DNA of 64,000 nucleotides, from the NCBI GenBank assembly GCA_049323275.1, contig JBMOOM010000127.1, positions 124,001 through 188,000 of the forward strand, given 5' to 3'. Below are positions 61,453 through 64,000 of the stretch, piece by piece. The stretch comes from Taklimakanibacter sp049323275 (GTDB lineage: Bacteria > Pseudomonadota > Alphaproteobacteria > Rhizobiales > Aestuariivirgaceae). Position numbers and translations under genes: made by a program. The notes under the pieces are model-generated. The model saw only the letters and a program-made list of their open reading frames with translations. It ran no database searches and was not told the DNA's origin. Every line of letters starts with the position of its first letter. Position 1 is the stretch's first letter.

Positions 61453-62429
61453 CCGAACCACTCCAGACGGTTGCGCACCCGCCACAGGCCGATGGCCCCG
61501 ATGCTGACGGCGAGCAGGAGAATGACGCCCTGGAACAAGGGCTGCCACAACGCATCGAAATTGAAGACGAACATCAGGTCGCCGATGGCGCGGAAGGCGA
61601 AGGCGCCGAAAATGGCGCCGATGGCGCTGCCGCGGCCGCCGAAGAGCGACACGCCGCCGAGCACCACCGCGGCGATGGAGAGCAGCGTATAGGTGCTGGC
61701 GGTGGCGGAAGAAGCCTGGCCCGAATAGGTGAAGAAGGTGAGGAACAGGCCGCCGGCGCTGGCGAGAAGTCCGCTCAGCGTATAGGCGGCGAATTTGCCG
61801 CGCCTGATCGGCATGCCCGACATATAGGCGGCGGTCTCTGATGAACCCGCCGCATAGGCCGCGCGGCCGACCACCGAGGAGCAGAAGGGCAACCAGACCG
61901 CCACGACGATGGCGACCAGCATCAGCAGGCTCGTCGGAACGATGCCGAACACCTTGCCGGTCATGGCGTCGGCGAGCGTCTCATTGACGGCGCCGCCCGG
62001 CAGCGGGCGCAGGATGAGGGCGATGCCGAAGAAGATGGCGCCGGTGCCGATGGTGGCGACGATCGGCTGCAATCGCCCATAGATGACGATGAGGCCATTG
62101 AGCGCGCCGCAGGCCGCGCCGACCAGGAGCACGAAGACGACGCCGAGCGCCGTCTCGAAGGCGTTTCCGGTGACCACCATCGAGGCGACGCAGTTGGTGA
62201 GGACGAGAATCGCGCCGACCGACAGGTCGATGCCGGCGGTGATCACCACCAGGGTCTGCGCCATGGCGACAAGCGCCAGCAGCGTCCCTTTGTTCGCGGC
62301 GGTCTGCGCCACATTGGTCGTGAGTCCGGCCGGATGATTGGCGATGTAGATGGTGAACATGAGCGCGAAGATCGCGAGCGCGATGAGCGTGCCGCGCTGC
62401 TCGGCGAGCCAGTAGCGCCAGTCCTTCAT
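61449..62429 (-). CDS. CUT2 sugar-type ABC transporter permease, RbsC-like (first)
   Basis: A 326-residue RbsC-like permease: AMAQTLVVITAGIDLSVGAILVLTNCVAS, LQPIVATIGTGAIFFGIALILRPLPGG, YAAGSSETAAYMSGMPIRRGKF and LLSIAAVVLGGVSLFGGRGSAIGAIFG. Two non-identical permeases with one double ATPase is the layout of the YtfRT-YjfF and LsrACD systems rather than of ribose, suggesting a heterodimeric channel. It overlaps both neighbours by four bases. Confidence 0.92.
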   Translation of the reverse strand: MKDWRYWLAEQRGTLIALAIFALMFTIYIANHPAGLTTNVAQTAANKGTLLALVAMAQTLVVITAGIDLSVGAILVLTNCVASMVVTGNAFETALGVVFVLLVGAACGALNGLIVIYGRLQPIVATIGTGAIFFGIALILRPLPGGAVNETLADAMTGKVFGIVPTSLLMLVAIVVAVWLPFCSSVVGRAAYAAGSSETAAYMSGMPIRRGKFAAYTLSGLLASAGGLFLTFFTYSGQASSATASTYTLLSIAAVVLGGVSLFGGRGSAIGAIFGAFAFRAIGDLMFVFNFDALWQPLFQGVILLLAVSIGAIGLWRVRNRLEWFG

Positions 62430-63973
62430 GCCTCGGCTCCTGCCCGTTGGGAATGCCCGTTGCCGGTGATGTTGAGAGCACTGGAAATGAGCGCGTGCTC
62501 GCTGATCTCAGCACCCTTGAGCTCGCGTTTGACGGCGCCGTCATAAAGCACCAGCACGCGGTCGCAGCAGCCGATGAGCTCGTCATAATCGGTCGAATAG
62601 AACAGGATGGCCGCGCCATCGGCGGCGAGGCGGCGGAGCAGGGCGTAGATCTCCTGCTTGGTGCCGACATCGATGCCGCGCGTGGGGTCGTTGAGGAGGA
62701 TGATGCGCGGCCGCCGCATCAGCCATTTGGCGATGACCACTTTCTGCTGATTGCCGCCCGACAAGGCGCCGACCGGAATATCGAGCCCGGCGGTCTTGAT
62801 GGCGAGCAGATCCAGCATGTCCTCATTGCGCCGCTGCTCGGCGGCGTTGTCGATGATGCTTGCCTTGGAGAGAAGATCGAGCGCGGCGAAGGAGAGATTG
62901 TCCCTGACCGACATCGGCAGCATCAGCCCTTCGGTCTTGCGGTCCTCGGGGATCAGCGCCATGCCGATCTCGTGACTTTTGGCGGCGGCCGGGCTTTTGA
63001 GCGAGACGGATTTGCCGTCGATCAGGATGTCACCCGAGAGCCCGCTCAGCACGCCGAAGAAAGCGAGCAGCAATTCGCGCTGGCCCTGGCCGTCGAGGCC
63101 GCCCAGGCCCACCACTTCGCCGGCGTCGACGGCGAGCGATATGTCCTTGAGCCGGCCGGACCAGGAGAGGTTGCGGCAGGCGAGCACCGGCGCGCGCTGC
63201 GAGGCCGCGGCCGGCGGCTTGGGCGGAAAGACATTGCGGTATTCGCGCCCGATCATCATCTCGACGACGTCGGTATCGCTCTTGGTTCCGTTGGCATAGG
63301 TGGCGACATTGCGGCCGTTCCTGAACACGGTGCAGGTATCGGCGAGCTCGGCGATCTCGTTCATGCGATGGGAAATATAGAGCAGCGCCATGCCGTCCTG
63401 GCGCAGGCGCTTCAGCACCTGGAAGACCTTGGTGACGTCGGCGGCGGTGAGCGCCGAGGTCGCCTCGTCGAGAATGAGGATCCGCGGCTGGCGCGCCAGC
63501 GCCTTGGCGATCTCCACCATCTGCCGGCGCGACAGCGGCAGGTCCTTGACGAGGGCCGAGGGGTGGATGTCGGCGGCGCCGGCCCGTTCGAGAGCGGCTT
63601 CGGCGAGGCGGCGCTGCGCCCTGCGGTCGATCATGCCGAAGCGCCTCGGCGGGTCGGCGATGATGATGTTGTCGGCGACGCTGAGATCGGGAATGAGCGA
63701 CAATTCCTGGAAGATGCAGGCGATGCCGGCCTTCTGCGCCGCCGCCGGGCCGGTGAAGACGACGTCGTCGCCGGCGAGGACCATGCGGCCTTCATCGGGC
63801 GTCACGACGCCGGCCATGATCTTGATCAGGGTGGATTTTCCGGCGCCGTTTTCGCCCAATATGGCGTGGATGCGGCCCGGTTCGACGACGAGCTCCGCCT
63901 TCTCGAGCGCGCGCACCCCGCCATAGCGCTTCGAGATGCCTTCCATGCGGAAGAGCGCCTCCGCTCCGATCAT
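62426..63973 (-). CDS. CUT2 sugar-type ABC transporter ATP-binding protein, RbsA-like
   Basis: A 515-residue double ATPase. N-terminal domain: Walker A GENGAGKST (about residue 34), signature LSRRQMVEIAKALA, Walker B ILILDEATSALT. C-terminal domain: degenerate Walker A GLDGQGQREL, normal signature SGGNQQKVVIAKWL and LLNDPTRGIDVGTK. This asymmetry is normal for RbsA/MglA. I chose the ATG at 63973, five bases after GGGAGG; a further ATG at 63991 is possible. The periplasmic binding protein should lie beyond the right edge, so the substrate cannot be judged. Confidence 0.92.
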   Translation of the reverse strand: MIGAEALFRMEGISKRYGGVRALEKAELVVEPGRIHAILGENGAGKSTLIKIMAGVVTPDEGRMVLAGDDVVFTGPAAAQKAGIACIFQELSLIPDLSVADNIIIADPPRRFGMIDRRAQRRLAEAALERAGAADIHPSALVKDLPLSRRQMVEIAKALARQPRILILDEATSALTAADVTKVFQVLKRLRQDGMALLYISHRMNEIAELADTCTVFRNGRNVATYANGTKSDTDVVEMMIGREYRNVFPPKPPAAASQRAPVLACRNLSWSGRLKDISLAVDAGEVVGLGGLDGQGQRELLLAFFGVLSGLSGDILIDGKSVSLKSPAAAKSHEIGMALIPEDRKTEGLMLPMSVRDNLSFAALDLLSKASIIDNAAEQRRNEDMLDLLAIKTAGLDIPVGALSGGNQQKVVIAKWLMRRPRIILLNDPTRGIDVGTKQEIYALLRRLAADGAAILFYSTDYDELIGCCDRVLVLYDGAVKRELKGAEISEHALISSALNITGNGHSQRAGAEA

Positions 63974-64000
63974 CAAGCCCTCCCGCGACATCGAGGAGGG

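Overview
The window reads as a chromosomal segment of an alphaproteobacterium, most likely of the order Hyphomicrobiales (Rhizobiales). The grounds are high GC with codon bias to match, many ABC uptake systems, an smo/pol-type sorbitol operon, exopolysaccharide genes resembling ExoV and ExoQ, an aerobic-pathway cobF, and intergenic palindromes of the kind mistranslated as 'PGFRRDD' or 'WIPAFAGMT'. The genus cannot be read from the sequence. I see no rRNA, tRNA, IS element, prophage or CRISPR array. No stretch longer than about 300 bases lacks a gene.

Layout. (1) 1-9977: a nitrogen-compound locus. A leftward set (RpiR regulator, cysteine hydrolase, glutamine-synthetase-like ligase, N-formylglutamate amidohydrolase) is divergent from a Liv-type ABC transporter that includes a LivM-LivG fusion and ends in a class III aminotransferase. 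(2) 9981-14894: a YhbW-like flavin oxidoreductase, glpK, glpD and a YfcG-like glutathione transferase. (3) 14895-20729: a YbhGFSR-type ABC-2 exporter, divergent from a TetR regulator with a palindromic operator between them. (4) 20711-27945: an SRPBCC protein, a gamma-synthase/lyase-type PLP enzyme and a DeoR regulator, divergent from a CUT1 sugar-type ABC operon. (5) 27970-43563: a 15-kb exopolysaccharide cluster with phosphoglycosyl transferase, UDP-glucose dehydrogenase, four glycosyltransferases, pyruvyl and acyl decoration enzymes, polysaccharide deacetylase, SGNH hydrolase, Wzy, Wzx, a GH10 glycosidase and a Wzc/ExoP autokinase. (6) 43725-47068: an orphan cobF and an ExbB/ExbD/TonB-type system preceded by a small exported protein. 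(7) 47072-53947: a polyol operon (smoEFGKS plus a second SDR dehydrogenase) with a SorC-type regulator. (8) 54141-60363: a GntR regulator, a cystathionine beta-lyase-like PLP enzyme and a second CUT1 transporter. (9) 60466-63973: a CUT2 (RbsA/RbsC/RbsC) transporter cut at the right edge before any binding protein.

Themes. Most of the window is uptake and catabolism under local one-component regulators, and several regulators have candidate operators at the right place. Three observations seem most worth following: a Cys/Met-metabolism PLP enzyme sits beside a CUT1 sugar-type transporter at two separate loci; a glutamine-synthetase-like ligase is grouped with two hydrolases, a Liv transporter and an aminotransferase, which looks like an uncharacterised amine or amino-acid pathway; and a GH10 xylanase-family enzyme plus a GT14-type transferase lie inside an exopolysaccharide operon. 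A family of roughly 100-bp inverted-repeat elements occurs three times, and stem-loops follow the binding-protein gene in all three CUT1 operons.
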